NCBI RefSeq assembly: GCF_019209835.1 | Contig: NZ_JAHUTS010000006.1 | Location: 62,001-126,000 of the forward strand | Length of the DNA stretch: 64,000 bases | Source of the DNA: Enterovibrio paralichthyis | Lineage (GTDB): Bacteria; Pseudomonadota; Gammaproteobacteria; Enterobacterales; Vibrionaceae | Reading direction: 5' to 3' | The notes under the pieces: model-generated | The model's database searches: none | What the model was told of the DNA's origin: nothing | What the model saw: the letters and a program-made list of their open reading frames with translations, nothing else | Position numbers and translations under genes: made by a program | In this document: positions 50,958 through 60,338 of the stretch, piece after piece | Layout of the letters: each line of letters starts with the position of its first letter | Position numbering within the stretch: position 1 is the stretch's first letter

Positions 50958-52394
50958 CTATTGTTTTCGTTTTATAAATCGTCCTGACCGTTGACCGGTT
51001 TGGTTGCCTTCCTGCCATGCCAAAGCACCGTTCACCCAAACGCGTTTGATGCCTGTTGCCGCCTGCTTCGGCGAAGAAAATGTGGCTCTGTCCGAGATGG
51101 TTTCGGGGTCGAACAACACCAGGTCGGCGAACGCCCCTTCACGTATTTGTCCCCTGTCTTTAAGTGCAAAACGCTGGGCTGAAAGTCCTGTCATTTTGTG
51201 CACTGCCTGCTCGAGTGAAAACAGATTCTGCTCCCGACAGTAATGCCCCAACACCCTTGGAAAGGCTCCCCACAACCTTGGGTGTGGGTGCGGGTCATTG
51301 GGCAGGCCGTCAGAACCAATCATGGTGAGTGGATAGCGCAACACATTCTGCACATCCTTTTCATCCATACAGTGGTATACCGCCCCTGCCGGTTGCAACC
51401 TCTTTGCCGCTTCCAGCAAGGAAACGTTGAGGGATTTGGCAATATCATCCAGCATTCTTCCTCCCTGCTCCGGCATTGCGTCTGACCAGGTAATGAAGAT
51501 ATCGAATTCATCCGTTACCTGTTTTAAATCCAGGGTGGATGAACTGGCCGCATAGGGGTAACAGTCACAGGCGATATCCTGACCCTTTGCAGCAGAATCC
51601 ATCAAAGACAGCACCTCTTTTGTGCGCCCCCAGTTTCCGGCTCCGGCACATTTCAGATGGGAGATAACCAAGGGCACGTCTGCATGTCTGGCCGTCGCAA
51701 AGGCTTCTTCCATGGCGGTCAGGATGGGTTCAAATTCACTGCGAAGATGGGTGGTGTAAACCGCGTCGAAAGCGGCGAGTTCTTCGGCCAGCGCCTTTAC
51801 TTCGTCTGTGGTGGCTTCATGGGCGCTGGCATACGCGAGGCCGGAGCTCAAGCCGAGTGCGCCCTGTTCAAGGGCATCGCGGAGGGCGCGGCGCATCAAC
51901 TGTATTTCGGTCTGCGTCGCTGGTCGGTACAGGTTATCCATCACGTTGTTGCGCAGTGTGGTATGCCCAACCAGCGCTGCCACATTCACCGCAGGCACAG
52001 CCTCTCGCACCGCAAGTGTGTACTCAGCAAAACTTGGGTAGTCAAAATCACTTCGTTTACCGAGCAGGTTCATCGGATCCGGCGGATCGCCCTTCAACAA
52101 TGCACAGGCGGCGCTGATACCGCAGTTGCCCACGATCACCGTCGTGACACCCTGACTGATTTTTGCTTCACAGCTAGGATGTTTGATCACCTGGGTATCG
52201 TCATGGGTATGCACATCAATAAAGCCGGGAGCCAGCACAAGCCCCTTTGCGTTTATTGTCTTCCCTGCGTTCAGTGAACCCGGTTTGCCGATGACGGCGA
52301 TACGGTCACCCTTTACAGCAACGTCTGCCTCGAAGCTGTTTTTACCGGTTCCATCCACCACCGATGCCTGCCGGACAACAAAATCAAACTGCAC
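50958..52394 (-). CDS. N-acyl-D-amino-acid deacylase (D-aminoacylase)
   Basis: A 478-residue amidohydrolase that should release free D-amino acids from N-acyl forms. The metal-binding segment HTHDD (62-66) is visible, with a Cys ligand in VGNCGIS (Cys91), and later THLRSEF, HLKCAG and GSDGLPND motifs bear the other ligands. The start used here is GTG at 52392-52394 because GGGGG lies seven bases upstream; a GTG seven codons earlier (52415) lacks a good ribosome-binding site. It is operonic with ridA and divergent from the D-amino-acid deaminase gene. Confidence 0.88.
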   Translation of the reverse strand: MQFDFVVRQASVVDGTGKNSFEADVAVKGDRIAVIGKPGSLNAGKTINAKGLVLAPGFIDVHTHDDTQVIKHPSCEAKISQGVTTVIVGNCGISAACALLKGDPPDPMNLLGKRSDFDYPSFAEYTLAVREAVPAVNVAALVGHTTLRNNVMDNLYRPATQTEIQLMRRALRDALEQGALGLSSGLAYASAHEATTDEVKALAEELAAFDAVYTTHLRSEFEPILTAMEEAFATARHADVPLVISHLKCAGAGNWGRTKEVLSLMDSAAKGQDIACDCYPYAASSSTLDLKQVTDEFDIFITWSDAMPEQGGRMLDDIAKSLNVSLLEAAKRLQPAGAVYHCMDEKDVQNVLRYPLTMIGSDGLPNDPHPHPRLWGAFPRVLGHYCREQNLFSLEQAVHKMTGLSAQRFALKDRGQIREGAFADLVLFDPETISDRATFSSPKQAATGIKRVWVNGALAWQEGNQTGQRSGRFIKRKQ

Positions 52395-52520
52395 GTTTCC
52401 CCCTGAAACTTTCACTATGACGCGGGTCTAATCCCTGCAGTTTGCGGTAGCCTGAAGTGGCACAACTGCATACCATCGTTTGATACCCAATCGCCGACAA
52501 GGATGTTAGGAGAATAAGGA

Positions 52521-53792
52521 ATGGCAGACACAGCGCAACAAGCGACTGAAAACTATCAGGTATCACTTCACGAAAGTTTTCCTGTGGGTACCAAAGGAGT
52601 CTGGACAGAGAAAAAGCCAGACGGCCGCTACAGTCTGGTCAACGAAGATATTTCACTGCCCGCCGCGGTGATCCTGAAAGACGCCCTCGACAACAACATT
52701 GCCTGGATGCAGCACTTTGCTGACCAACACAAGGCCGCACTCTGCCCACATGGAAAAACATCCATGACACCCGCGCTGTTCAAAGCGCAACTGGAAAAGG
52801 GCGCATGGGGACTAACGGTCGCCTCTCCTGCCCAAGCCGAAATTGCCGCCCTGTGTGGTGCCAAGAACATCATTATTGCCAACCAGTTAGTCGGCAAAGC
52901 CAACATGGCAGCCATAGCAGCGCTGCAGCAAACATTCCCGGTTACGGTTTATTGCTGCGTCGACAGCGAAGAGAACCTGCAGGCACTTTCTGACTACTTT
53001 GCCCAACGTTCCGCGTGCATTCACGTATTGATAGAACTCGGTGTACCACAAGGACGCTGCGGTGAACGGACACCGGAAGATGCCCGCAAACTAGCGGCAT
53101 TCGCCCATGCCCTGCCGGGAATAGCATTGTCCGGCATCGAGTTTTATGAAGGCGTCATACACGGTGATGATGCGGAAAGAGCAGTGCATGACTTTGTCGA
53201 ATCCTGCGCGGCGTTTTGCGAACAACTGCTTGATGAGCAATTGATCGACACCGACAAAGCGATCATTACCGGCGCTGGTTCTGCCTGGTATGACGTTGTC
53301 TCCGCCATTTTTGCCCGCTATCCCGCGCTTCTGCCGGTGATCCGTCCCGGCTGTTACGTCACCCATGACACCGGCATTTATGAACAATCCCAGCGGGCAG
53401 TGATCGACAGACTGGCAAAGCAGCAACGGCGAGGAGATTTCGAAGGGGATTTGCGCAATGCCCTGGAGGTTTGGGCGTACGTCATTTCGACGCCTGAAAA
53501 GGGAAAAGCTGTGATCGGGCTTGGAAAACGGGATACTGCCTACGATGCTGGTTTGCCCAAACCAGAGAGAGGATTTCGAAATGGTGAAGCGATTGATGTT
53601 GAAGGTATCGTGGCCACAAAAGTCATGGATCAACACATGTTCGTTAATGTTCCGGATGACCTTGATATAAAAGTGGGAGATATCATTGCCTTCTCAGGTT
53701 CTCACCCTTGCTTAACCTTTGATAAATGGCGTTTTATCGCCTTGGCGGATAATACATTTATGGTCGAAAACTGGTTATCTACCCAGTTCTGA
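52521..53792 (+). CDS. PLP-dependent D-amino-acid deaminase/aldolase (DSD1/D-threonine aldolase-like)
   Basis: A 423-residue fold-type-III PLP enzyme (alanine racemase N-terminal barrel). Lys79 in CPHGKTS is the expected Schiff-base residue, and the C-terminal metal-binding motif SHPCLTFDKW is present. Such proteins act as D-serine/D-threonine dehydratases or aldolases; many are annotated as amino acid deaminases. The divergent neighbours are D-aminoacylase and RidA, so a chain of deacylation, deamination and imine clearance of D-amino acids is suggested. The exact substrate is unknown. Confidence 0.85.
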   Translation: MADTAQQATENYQVSLHESFPVGTKGVWTEKKPDGRYSLVNEDISLPAAVILKDALDNNIAWMQHFADQHKAALCPHGKTSMTPALFKAQLEKGAWGLTVASPAQAEIAALCGAKNIIIANQLVGKANMAAIAALQQTFPVTVYCCVDSEENLQALSDYFAQRSACIHVLIELGVPQGRCGERTPEDARKLAAFAHALPGIALSGIEFYEGVIHGDDAERAVHDFVESCAAFCEQLLDEQLIDTDKAIITGAGSAWYDVVSAIFARYPALLPVIRPGCYVTHDTGIYEQSQRAVIDRLAKQQRRGDFEGDLRNALEVWAYVISTPEKGKAVIGLGKRDTAYDAGLPKPERGFRNGEAIDVEGIVATKVMDQHMFVNVPDDLDIKVGDIIAFSGSHPCLTFDKWRFIALADNTFMVENWLSTQF

Positions 53793-53840
53793 TGCCCACG
53801 CATTCGCCCGGAAGCCGGCTGGCAGCCTTACTGACATGTC

Positions 53841-53864
53841 TATAATTTAATCGAATAAATTATA
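53841..53864 (+). promoter_or_regulatory. Inverted repeat ahead of the sulfite dehydrogenase gene
   Basis: TATAATTTA (53841-53849) and TAAATTATA (53856-53864) are perfect inverted halves around ATCGAA. The repeat lies 20 bases before the start codon, just before the AAGGAAG ribosome-binding site. It could be an operator or a 5' RNA hairpin; nothing else supports either. Confidence 0.4.
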
Positions 53865-53883
53865 ACCAGAAAGGAAGTCAGCT

Positions 53884-55197
53884 ATGGCAAATGAGGAAAA
53901 CAAAGGCAAGCAAGGTATCTTCGATATCTACCAAAACGACCCAGAAAACGCGGATAAAAAGGTGTTTGGAAGAGTCAGCTACCCGGATCGCCGCGGCTTT
54001 TTGAAAGGCGCTGGACTTGCCACCATGGCAGCAGTGTTAGGAGGCGCTATCCCCTTTCACCGCAATATGCCGGCAGGAATAATCCCGGCTGCATTTGCAG
54101 AAGGGCTTGAGGATGTCGTGATCGAAGGAAAGGATGGACTGGTGGTGCTCAACGACCGGCCCATGAATGCTGAAACACCACCACACCTGCTCAATGACGA
54201 TGTCACCCCCACCCAGCGCCACTTTATCCGCAACAACGGTATTCCCCCGACCGAAGTGAATCCGGAAACCTGGACGCTCACCATCGATGGGCTGGTCGAC
54301 AAACCTATGACCCTGACCATTGAAGATTTAAAAAAGAACTTCGATGTTGTCGAGCAACAGTTGGTTGTCGAATGTGGCGGGAACGGCCGTGCCTTTTTTG
54401 AACCGCCCGCGAAAGGCAACCAGTGGACGTATGGTGCCGTAGCCTGCTCTAACTGGACTGGTGTCCGCCTTGCCGATGTGCTGAAAGCCGCCGGCGTGAA
54501 AGATGGCGCTGTATATACGGCACATTATGGCGCCGACAAACACCTTTCAGGCAAAGAAGGAAAGCTGCCGATTTCCCGTGGCCTACCCATTGAAAAAGCC
54601 ATGGGCAGCGAAAACCTGATCGCCTTTGCGCAAAACGGTCAGCCACTTCACCCAATGAACGGTGCACCGCTTCGCTTGGTTGTGCCCGGCTGGCCGGGTT
54701 CCTGTTCGCAAAAATGGCTAAACCGCATTCAGGTTCGTGACCAGGTGCATGATGGGCCGAAAATGACAGGCACCTCGTACCGGGTTCCAAACCGGCCGGT
54801 TGCGCCGGGGGAAAAGGTCGATAAAGAAGATTTTGTGATCATCGAGCGTATGCCGGTGAAATCCTTGATCACCTCCCCCCAAACCAACAGCGAAATCACA
54901 GGCAAAGAAGTGTTGGTGCGCGGCCATGCCTGGTCTGGGGATCGAAAAGTCAAAAACGTACAGCTCTCCAACGACTTTGGCGCAACCTGGATTGACGCAG
55001 AGCTTGAAGAGCCGGCAAACCCGGGCGCATGGCAAACCTTCAATGCCAAGGTGACGTTTCCGCAGCCTGGCTACTATGAGGTGTGGGCAAAAGCCACGGA
55101 CGATCAGGGTATCAGCCAGCCGTTTGCCATTGCATGGAATCCGAAAGGCTACCTGAACAACAGCTTCCACCGCGTGGCACTGGTCGTGAAGGGGTAA
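53884..55197 (+). CDS. Molybdopterin sulfite dehydrogenase, SoxC/SorA type
   Basis: A 437-residue periplasmic molybdoenzyme expected to oxidise sulfite. The N terminus has a twin-arginine signal (DRRGFLKGAG, Arg36-Arg37). The Mo cofactor Cys lies in VVECGGNGR (Cys164), and the C-terminal dimerisation domain is immunoglobulin-like. The segment VPGWPGSCSQKWLNRI is typical of SoxC-like proteins. Its electron acceptor is probably the cytochrome c encoded five bases downstream. No soxABXYZ genes are present, so it acts as a stand-alone sulfite dehydrogenase. Confidence 0.9.
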   Translation: MANEENKGKQGIFDIYQNDPENADKKVFGRVSYPDRRGFLKGAGLATMAAVLGGAIPFHRNMPAGIIPAAFAEGLEDVVIEGKDGLVVLNDRPMNAETPPHLLNDDVTPTQRHFIRNNGIPPTEVNPETWTLTIDGLVDKPMTLTIEDLKKNFDVVEQQLVVECGGNGRAFFEPPAKGNQWTYGAVACSNWTGVRLADVLKAAGVKDGAVYTAHYGADKHLSGKEGKLPISRGLPIEKAMGSENLIAFAQNGQPLHPMNGAPLRLVVPGWPGSCSQKWLNRIQVRDQVHDGPKMTGTSYRVPNRPVAPGEKVDKEDFVIIERMPVKSLITSPQTNSEITGKEVLVRGHAWSGDRKVKNVQLSNDFGATWIDAELEEPANPGAWQTFNAKVTFPQPGYYEVWAKATDDQGISQPFAIAWNPKGYLNNSFHRVALVVKG

Positions 55198-55202
55198 GTG
55201 GA

Positions 55203-55865
55203 ATGACAAATAAGAATATGAACGAGCGGGTTATCCCGCTCTTCTTTTCATCGCTTTTCCTGCTCAGCGGCAATGCCGTAGCAGATGAAGCATTAATTGC
55301 AGCCGGTGGACAACAAGCGATGGTTTGTAAAGCCTGTCACCAGTTCGAACCTAACGGCGTCACCGTCGTTGGACCTCCCCTTTACGGCATTGCAGAAAGA
55401 GAGATCGCGTCCTATCCGGGCTTTAATTACAGCGACGGGCTAAAACAACATAGCGGCAAATGGGATGCAGAAAAACTGGATGTATTCCTTGCCGATCCGG
55501 CGAGTTACGCACCCGGCACGAACATGGTATTCCCGGGCGTGGCAGACCCCGGAGCCCGTGCGGCGATCATCGCATGGCTCGCCACCAAAAACCCCACCCC
55601 ACCAGACTGGACAACAGCCGCCGCCAGTGCGCCCGTTAAATCAGCCGGTGATGGCATCCTGGAACCGGGCGAGAACATGGCGCTCGTTGCGTCCGTCTGC
55701 TCGGCCTGCCATTCCTTGCATCTCGTCGCACAGCAAGGATTGAGCCGAGACAGCTGGGAGGAAACCTTAGAATGGATGGTGGATGAACAGGGCATGGATG
55801 AACTGGACGAAGCTGATCATGAGGCTGTTGTCACCTACCTTTCCACTTATTACGGCACTGAGTAA
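55203..55865 (+). CDS. Di-heme cytochrome c, partner of the sulfite dehydrogenase
   Basis: A 220-residue periplasmic protein with a signal peptide of about 27 residues ending NAVA. There are two c-heme motifs: CKACH (42-46) and CSACH (166-170), the first with a likely axial Met in GTNMVFPG (Met108). The C-terminal heme domain is small. It should accept electrons from the upstream molybdoenzyme, like SorB or SoxD. The start at 55203 is five bases after the previous stop; the frame is open further upstream inside the previous gene. Confidence 0.88.
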   Translation: MTNKNMNERVIPLFFSSLFLLSGNAVADEALIAAGGQQAMVCKACHQFEPNGVTVVGPPLYGIAEREIASYPGFNYSDGLKQHSGKWDAEKLDVFLADPASYAPGTNMVFPGVADPGARAAIIAWLATKNPTPPDWTTAAASAPVKSAGDGILEPGENMALVASVCSACHSLHLVAQQGLSRDSWEETLEWMVDEQGMDELDEADHEAVVTYLSTYYGTE

Positions 55866-55896
55866 AACAGGGACACTGTACCGATGAATCAAGGAG

Positions 55897-55918
55897 GCGG
55901 CGCACAAAAATGCGCCGC
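55897..55918 (+). other. GC-rich hairpin between cytochrome c and phosphodiesterase genes
   Basis: GCGGCGCA (55897-55904) and TGCGCCGC (55911-55918) form a perfect 8-bp stem with loop CAAAAA. No T-run follows, so it may slow rather than end transcription. An in-frame ATG of the next gene lies inside it (55910), preceded by AAGGAGG; if used, the hairpin would control initiation. Confidence 0.5.
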
Positions 55919-55981
55919 TCTCCGTTACCCTTCCCCATCACTCCGGTAAGCTCTAAACAATTTCGCCAATACAGTGACATT

Positions 55982-58873
55982 ATGATTTTGAACCGCTTTT
56001 ACCCCTGGATTCTTGGCGCGGCATTGGGCGCGTCTCCCGCTGCAGCCACCAATGACCTTGGCAACACACCAGTCATTGGTGCCGTCTACAACAGCAGCCA
56101 GTTGGTCTTTTCCAACATTTTCGACTCGATTGAAGTGTCCGCTGCGACCAGCAGGGACATTGCGTTATTCACTGTCGGCGGTGTCACCCTTGATACGCTG
56201 ATCCTCACATTGCCGCTGGATGCGGAAGTGAAAACCCGGGTGATAGGCCAGCTTTCCAACCCCCGCTATGCTATCCAGCTCGGTCACCTGCTCTACAGTT
56301 TTTACGACAAATACACCGGTGAAGTCATCAATGAAGACATCTTCAAGCGGTATCTTCTCGATACCTACAGCACCGGCGAGCTAGCACAATGGCAGCATTC
56401 CCTGTTTACGCTGGAACCTGACGCCGAAACCGTTGAAACCCCTTCAGAAACAGAAGAAGACAAACAGGGTAAAAGCCTGCTGAACCGCCAGTTCATTGCA
56501 ACGCTGGTGACCTTATATGATGCACTTTTCGGCAAGGATAAATGGCTCTACGGCGACGAAATCCCGGATCAATATCCTTATCTGACCGATTCCGCCAATG
56601 ACAGGGAAACCGTCGCCACCGTGCAGGCGATTCTGGTTTCCATGCTCGATAAATACAGCCAGAGCCTAGAAGAAGGCGACATGAAAGCCGCAGTGATGGC
56701 CATCGTGGAAGACGGTAATCCTTCAAACCAAGACAAGCACAACAACAAGGCGGAAGCCATCACCATCAGCCTTGTCGACTTTGTACGCCTGAACGTGCTG
56801 AAAGGGTACCGTCAGTTTCTGCTCAACAAGGCGAAAGCCGACGCGCTTGACGACTGGCTGCAAACGCAGTTTTCTGACAACCCCCAGCAATTGCTTGAAT
56901 ACCTGACCCATCAGAACAAACGTCCATTGGGCGTACAGATCACTGTTGATGGCTTACAACAAGGGTTGATGCAAGGATTGGTCAGCCCTACCCCATCTCC
57001 GTTTTTACAGCAGGTAAAACGCGATGAGCAGGATGCCGCGAGCATGGCGCCACAAGGATTGCCGGTTTCCAGCCCCAACCACACTCCGAAAAATGATTTC
57101 CTGTATGCAGTCGCTAACAAGCCATTGGACGATCCGCGCTACCTGCCTTTTTTCAAGCGTATTTACCAGACAGGTGCCAATGGCATTGTCGAGTACGGCG
57201 TTTCCACCACACCTACTATCAGTGTTCGCAATCTGCCTATCATCAAGACCGGAGCAAATGTTGCCGGAGAGGGAGGTACTGGTATTCCCAACTTCCATTT
57301 TGTTGACCGCGATGTAGACCGCGCCTATTACTTTTTTGGCAATGATGCCCTGCAACTCGACCCAATTTTTGCCAGTCACGGCGCCAAAACCCAGTTCGAA
57401 CGTTTGGTTCCCCGCATCACCATGAACTGCAATGCGCAGTATGACTGGTACGCAGAATCCAGCTTTGATGCCCTGCTCAACCTCGGCCTCGGGGAAGCTG
57501 TGCGGGACTTTGGCGAACAGCGGTGTTTGAAAGAGCTACGCCATCGGGGCGAGATGGAAACCAAGCTCAGGGAACGGCGCATTGCATTGATTGACGACAT
57601 CAAGGCGTACCAAGAGATGTCATGGTGGACGCCGGTGACAATGTTTACCAAGCGTCTTGCCATAAAAGATGCCCTGGCAGCGTACGCAGAACAATCCCAA
57701 GGCGGGTTACCGGACTTCCTTTTGGCGTATAACCCCTGGCCGGATCATTTCGCCCATTTCACTGGCCCGTTTGCCGATGAAATTATTGCCCCCACCGGTG
57801 AACTGAACCGACTGGATTTCTGGCTCAGCCAGATGGAAACCGTTTACCGCAACGCCGGCGTGTACAACCAGACACTCTGGGGCATGGCAGGCGATCACGG
57901 CCTTACCCCCATCCACCATATTGTCAGCCCGGAACAGGTCGTTTTTGATGGTATCGAGCAAGATCATGAGCTTGCCATTAACGTCAGGAAAATCTCGTCT
58001 GATGAAGGGGAAGGCCCCAAAATCACCCATGCCTTTGACTATCCCAGCAATAAAGACGCGGACATCATTGTCGCCTCCACCGCCGGGGGTAACTATATGA
58101 TGGATCTGTTCAATTCAGGTCGTGGCTGGCAGGTGCAACCTTTGTATAAAGAGTTGACGGGATGGAAACCCTCTTCTCTCGCCGAAAGTGCGCCGGCGAT
58201 TGATATTGTCTCGGAGGCTGCCACTCGCTTGGGTGACAGCCTGGACTATCTGGTGGTACGGGAACGTGACTGCGATCTTTCAGCCTGCACTATCCGGCTT
58301 GTCAGGGTAAAAGGCGGTGAGCGTGTTGATGAATTTATCGAGCGGCAAGGCAACAAAGTCCGCTATTACGGCGAACAGGAAGGCAGGCCACAGCTTCTCG
58401 ATATCGAAAGGCCGAACCCTTACGCCGCAGCGCTTTCCCCTGACCAGGAAGCTGAAAAGCAGCAGCTGATCAGCCAGTGTATCGACAAGGCACAGGAAGA
58501 TGATGTTTCAAGCTGGTGTGATTCAACGGCATGGCAACAGCTAACTCGGCTGACGCCGCGCCCTGACAGCGTCAATCAACTTGCCCACCTGTATGACGAA
58601 AGCCGCGCCGGAACCATCAACCTGTTTCCGGCACAGGGCGTGGGCTACAACACCAAAGTCCCCGGACGTCATGCCGGTGAACACTTTCATGAAAAGGATG
58701 CCTTCCTTGGCTTCTGGGGAGCACCGGTTTCAGCCAACACCCGGGTTGGGACGGCCATTAACGGATCGCTCGCACCCACAATCTATGAGTACCTCACTGG
58801 CATGCCGGTCGAGGTGGGTAAAGACAGTTGGGGCTTCCCGTCTTTATTGAATGAACTGACTGCCCACGAGTAA
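55982..58873 (+). CDS. Large periplasmic alkaline-phosphatase-superfamily phosphodiesterase-like protein
   Basis: A 963-residue protein (987 if the ATG at 55910 is used) with a signal peptide of about 23 residues ending AAA. The first 400 residues are helical and unfamiliar. From about 425 the sequence fits the type I phosphodiesterase/nucleotide pyrophosphatase fold: the metal-binding PDHFAHFTG (Asp and His) and GDHGLTPIHH (Asp-His and His) motifs lie at about 605-660. The protein probably hydrolyses a phosphodiester in the periplasm; the substrate is unknown. It follows the sulfite dehydrogenase pair in the same direction, but a functional link is not evident. At 963 residues it is much longer than the catalytic fold needs. 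Confidence 0.65.
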   Translation: MILNRFYPWILGAALGASPAAATNDLGNTPVIGAVYNSSQLVFSNIFDSIEVSAATSRDIALFTVGGVTLDTLILTLPLDAEVKTRVIGQLSNPRYAIQLGHLLYSFYDKYTGEVINEDIFKRYLLDTYSTGELAQWQHSLFTLEPDAETVETPSETEEDKQGKSLLNRQFIATLVTLYDALFGKDKWLYGDEIPDQYPYLTDSANDRETVATVQAILVSMLDKYSQSLEEGDMKAAVMAIVEDGNPSNQDKHNNKAEAITISLVDFVRLNVLKGYRQFLLNKAKADALDDWLQTQFSDNPQQLLEYLTHQNKRPLGVQITVDGLQQGLMQGLVSPTPSPFLQQVKRDEQDAASMAPQGLPVSSPNHTPKNDFLYAVANKPLDDPRYLPFFKRIYQTGANGIVEYGVSTTPTISVRNLPIIKTGANVAGEGGTGIPNFHFVDRDVDRAYYFFGNDALQLDPIFASHGAKTQFERLVPRITMNCNAQYDWYAESSFDALLNLGLGEAVRDFGEQRCLKELRHRGEMETKLRERRIALIDDIKAYQEMSWWTPVTMFTKRLAIKDALAAYAEQSQGGLPDFLLAYNPWPDHFAHFTGPFADEIIAPTGELNRLDFWLSQMETVYRNAGVYNQTLWGMAGDHGLTPIHHIVSPEQVVFDGIEQDHELAINVRKISSDEGEGPKITHAFDYPSNKDADIIVASTAGGNYMMDLFNSGRGWQVQPLYKELTGWKPSSLAESAPAIDIVSEAATRLGDSLDYLVVRERDCDLSACTIRLVRVKGGERVDEFIERQGNKVRYYGEQEGRPQLLDIERPNPYAAALSPDQEAEKQQLISQCIDKAQEDDVSSWCDSTAWQQLTRLTPRPDSVNQLAHLYDESRAGTINLFPAQGVGYNTKVPGRHAGEHFHEKDAFLGFWGAPVSANTRVGTAINGSLAPTIYEYLTGMPVEVGKDSWGFPSLLNELTAHE

Positions 58874-58888
58874 CCCCGCTCCCTTCAC

Positions 58889-58914
58889 GCGGCCTTTTGG
58901 TTTCCGAAGGCCGC
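58889..58914 (+). terminator. Hairpin after the phosphodiesterase gene
   Basis: GCGGCCTT (58889-58896) and AAGGCCGC (58907-58914) form a perfect 8-bp stem around a ten-base loop. No T-run follows, so termination may be partial or Rho-assisted. Confidence 0.5.
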
Positions 58915-59006
58915 GGCACCCAACCGTCACTTCCTTGTTACACGCAATATCTACTTTTATCCCCTACACTTTCAGTCTTGCAGTGAGACAGACAGGTCGT
59001 ATCGTC

Positions 59007-60338
59007 ATGGCGCAATCCCTGCCTTTTTTCCAGTTAGGTGTCGACGCAACAGAACGCTACCCAGCGCAGTTTATTTCCGATTGGCGGGCTCTGCCTGAGA
59101 CGCCCGGTATCGTGGTCATTACTGACAGCGCAGAGCAGGATGCCCTGCTGGAAGCCATGCACCGCAGCCAGCGTTTCTGGCAATGGCGCATCTATGTCTC
59201 GCAACCCTCTGCACTTTCCGCCGCATTGAGTGACGGGGCGCATATCCCGGACAATCTTGAATCAGTATGGCAGGATCACCGTCAGTATCTCGCGGCAATA
59301 AAAAATGGGGAAAGTGAGCCATTGCTCGCCTGGCTATGGCTGGATGATGAGAGGGAGTTGCAGCCTGTCCGTGATGCCAGCTCCCGCGGGATATACCGCT
59401 ACCCATTGCTAGAAGCATACAACGAAGAGCGGGCTACGCCCTATCATGCCCTCCTGCAGCTGACCCAACGCGGTTACCTTGTTCAGGGAGAACTGGTGGA
59501 TAAGGTGCGTTTTTGCCCCAGCTGCCAAAGCGGACACCTCAACTATGTCGAAACCTGCCCTCACTGCAAGGGCCTGGATATTCGCCACGAGCATTCTCTG
59601 CACTGCTTCACCTGTGGACATGTCGCGGATCAGGAAGCGTTCACCCGGAGTGGAAAACTGGTTTGCCCGAATTGCCTGACCCAGCTTCGCCATATTGGCG
59701 TCGATTATGACCGTCCACTGGAAACTTACGTTTGCCAGAGCTGCAAGCACAGATTCAGCGAAGCCCAGACCAAAGCCCGCTGCCTCTCCTGTGATACTTT
59801 TTCTGCACCCAATACGCTGATTGCCCGTCAAATCTACCGCTTTGATACGGGCATGCAGACCGCTTCCCTATTGCGAAATGGACAGACATTCCAGATACCT
59901 GCGTTGTCGCTCAACCATTTGGTCGATGCCCCTTTTTTACTTAGCCTGCTTCCCTGGATCAACAAGCTCGCACGGCGACACCAACAGCAGCACCTGATAC
60001 TCGCTCTCCACCTTCCCGGCCTGGAAAACTACGGACAAAAGCACGGCGAACTTAAAACCCTTTCCCTGACCGAGCATCTCTCAGAGCGCTTGAACGGCTT
60101 GCTGCGCGATACCGATCTTTGCTGCCAATACACGCTGGATACCCTGTTACTTTTAATGCCCCAAACACCCCAGGCCGCTCTTGGCCGCTTACAGGAGAAA
60201 ATCACAGAATTGGCATCACTTATCGAAGTGGATGACTTTACCCTGCAGGTTTACGCATGGACGCTACCCGATGAATTGATGACAGACGATGCCGCCAACT
60301 GGCTGGTTATGAAAATGAGCGGGCAGGTGGATGACTGA
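59007..60338 (+). CDS. TackOD1-like zinc-ribbon protein with degenerate GGDEF domain
   Basis: A 443-residue cytoplasmic protein. Residues about 165-265 contain six CxxC pairs (Cys170/173, 184/187, 200/203, 220/223, 243/246, 259/262), giving probably three zinc ribbons, as in the TackOD1 (thaumarchaeal output) domain. The last 130 residues resemble a GGDEF domain but lack the signature: where GGDEF should follow LRDTDL, the sequence reads YTLDTLLLLMPQTP, so it cannot make c-di-GMP and at most binds it. The last eight bases overlap the glycosyltransferase gene, so it probably regulates that enzyme. The start at 59007 is favoured over 58935, but has only a weak AGG. Confidence 0.65.
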   Translation: MAQSLPFFQLGVDATERYPAQFISDWRALPETPGIVVITDSAEQDALLEAMHRSQRFWQWRIYVSQPSALSAALSDGAHIPDNLESVWQDHRQYLAAIKNGESEPLLAWLWLDDERELQPVRDASSRGIYRYPLLEAYNEERATPYHALLQLTQRGYLVQGELVDKVRFCPSCQSGHLNYVETCPHCKGLDIRHEHSLHCFTCGHVADQEAFTRSGKLVCPNCLTQLRHIGVDYDRPLETYVCQSCKHRFSEAQTKARCLSCDTFSAPNTLIARQIYRFDTGMQTASLLRNGQTFQIPALSLNHLVDAPFLLSLLPWINKLARRHQQQHLILALHLPGLENYGQKHGELKTLSLTEHLSERLNGLLRDTDLCCQYTLDTLLLLMPQTPQAALGRLQEKITELASLIEVDDFTLQVYAWTLPDELMTDDAANWLVMKMSGQVDD

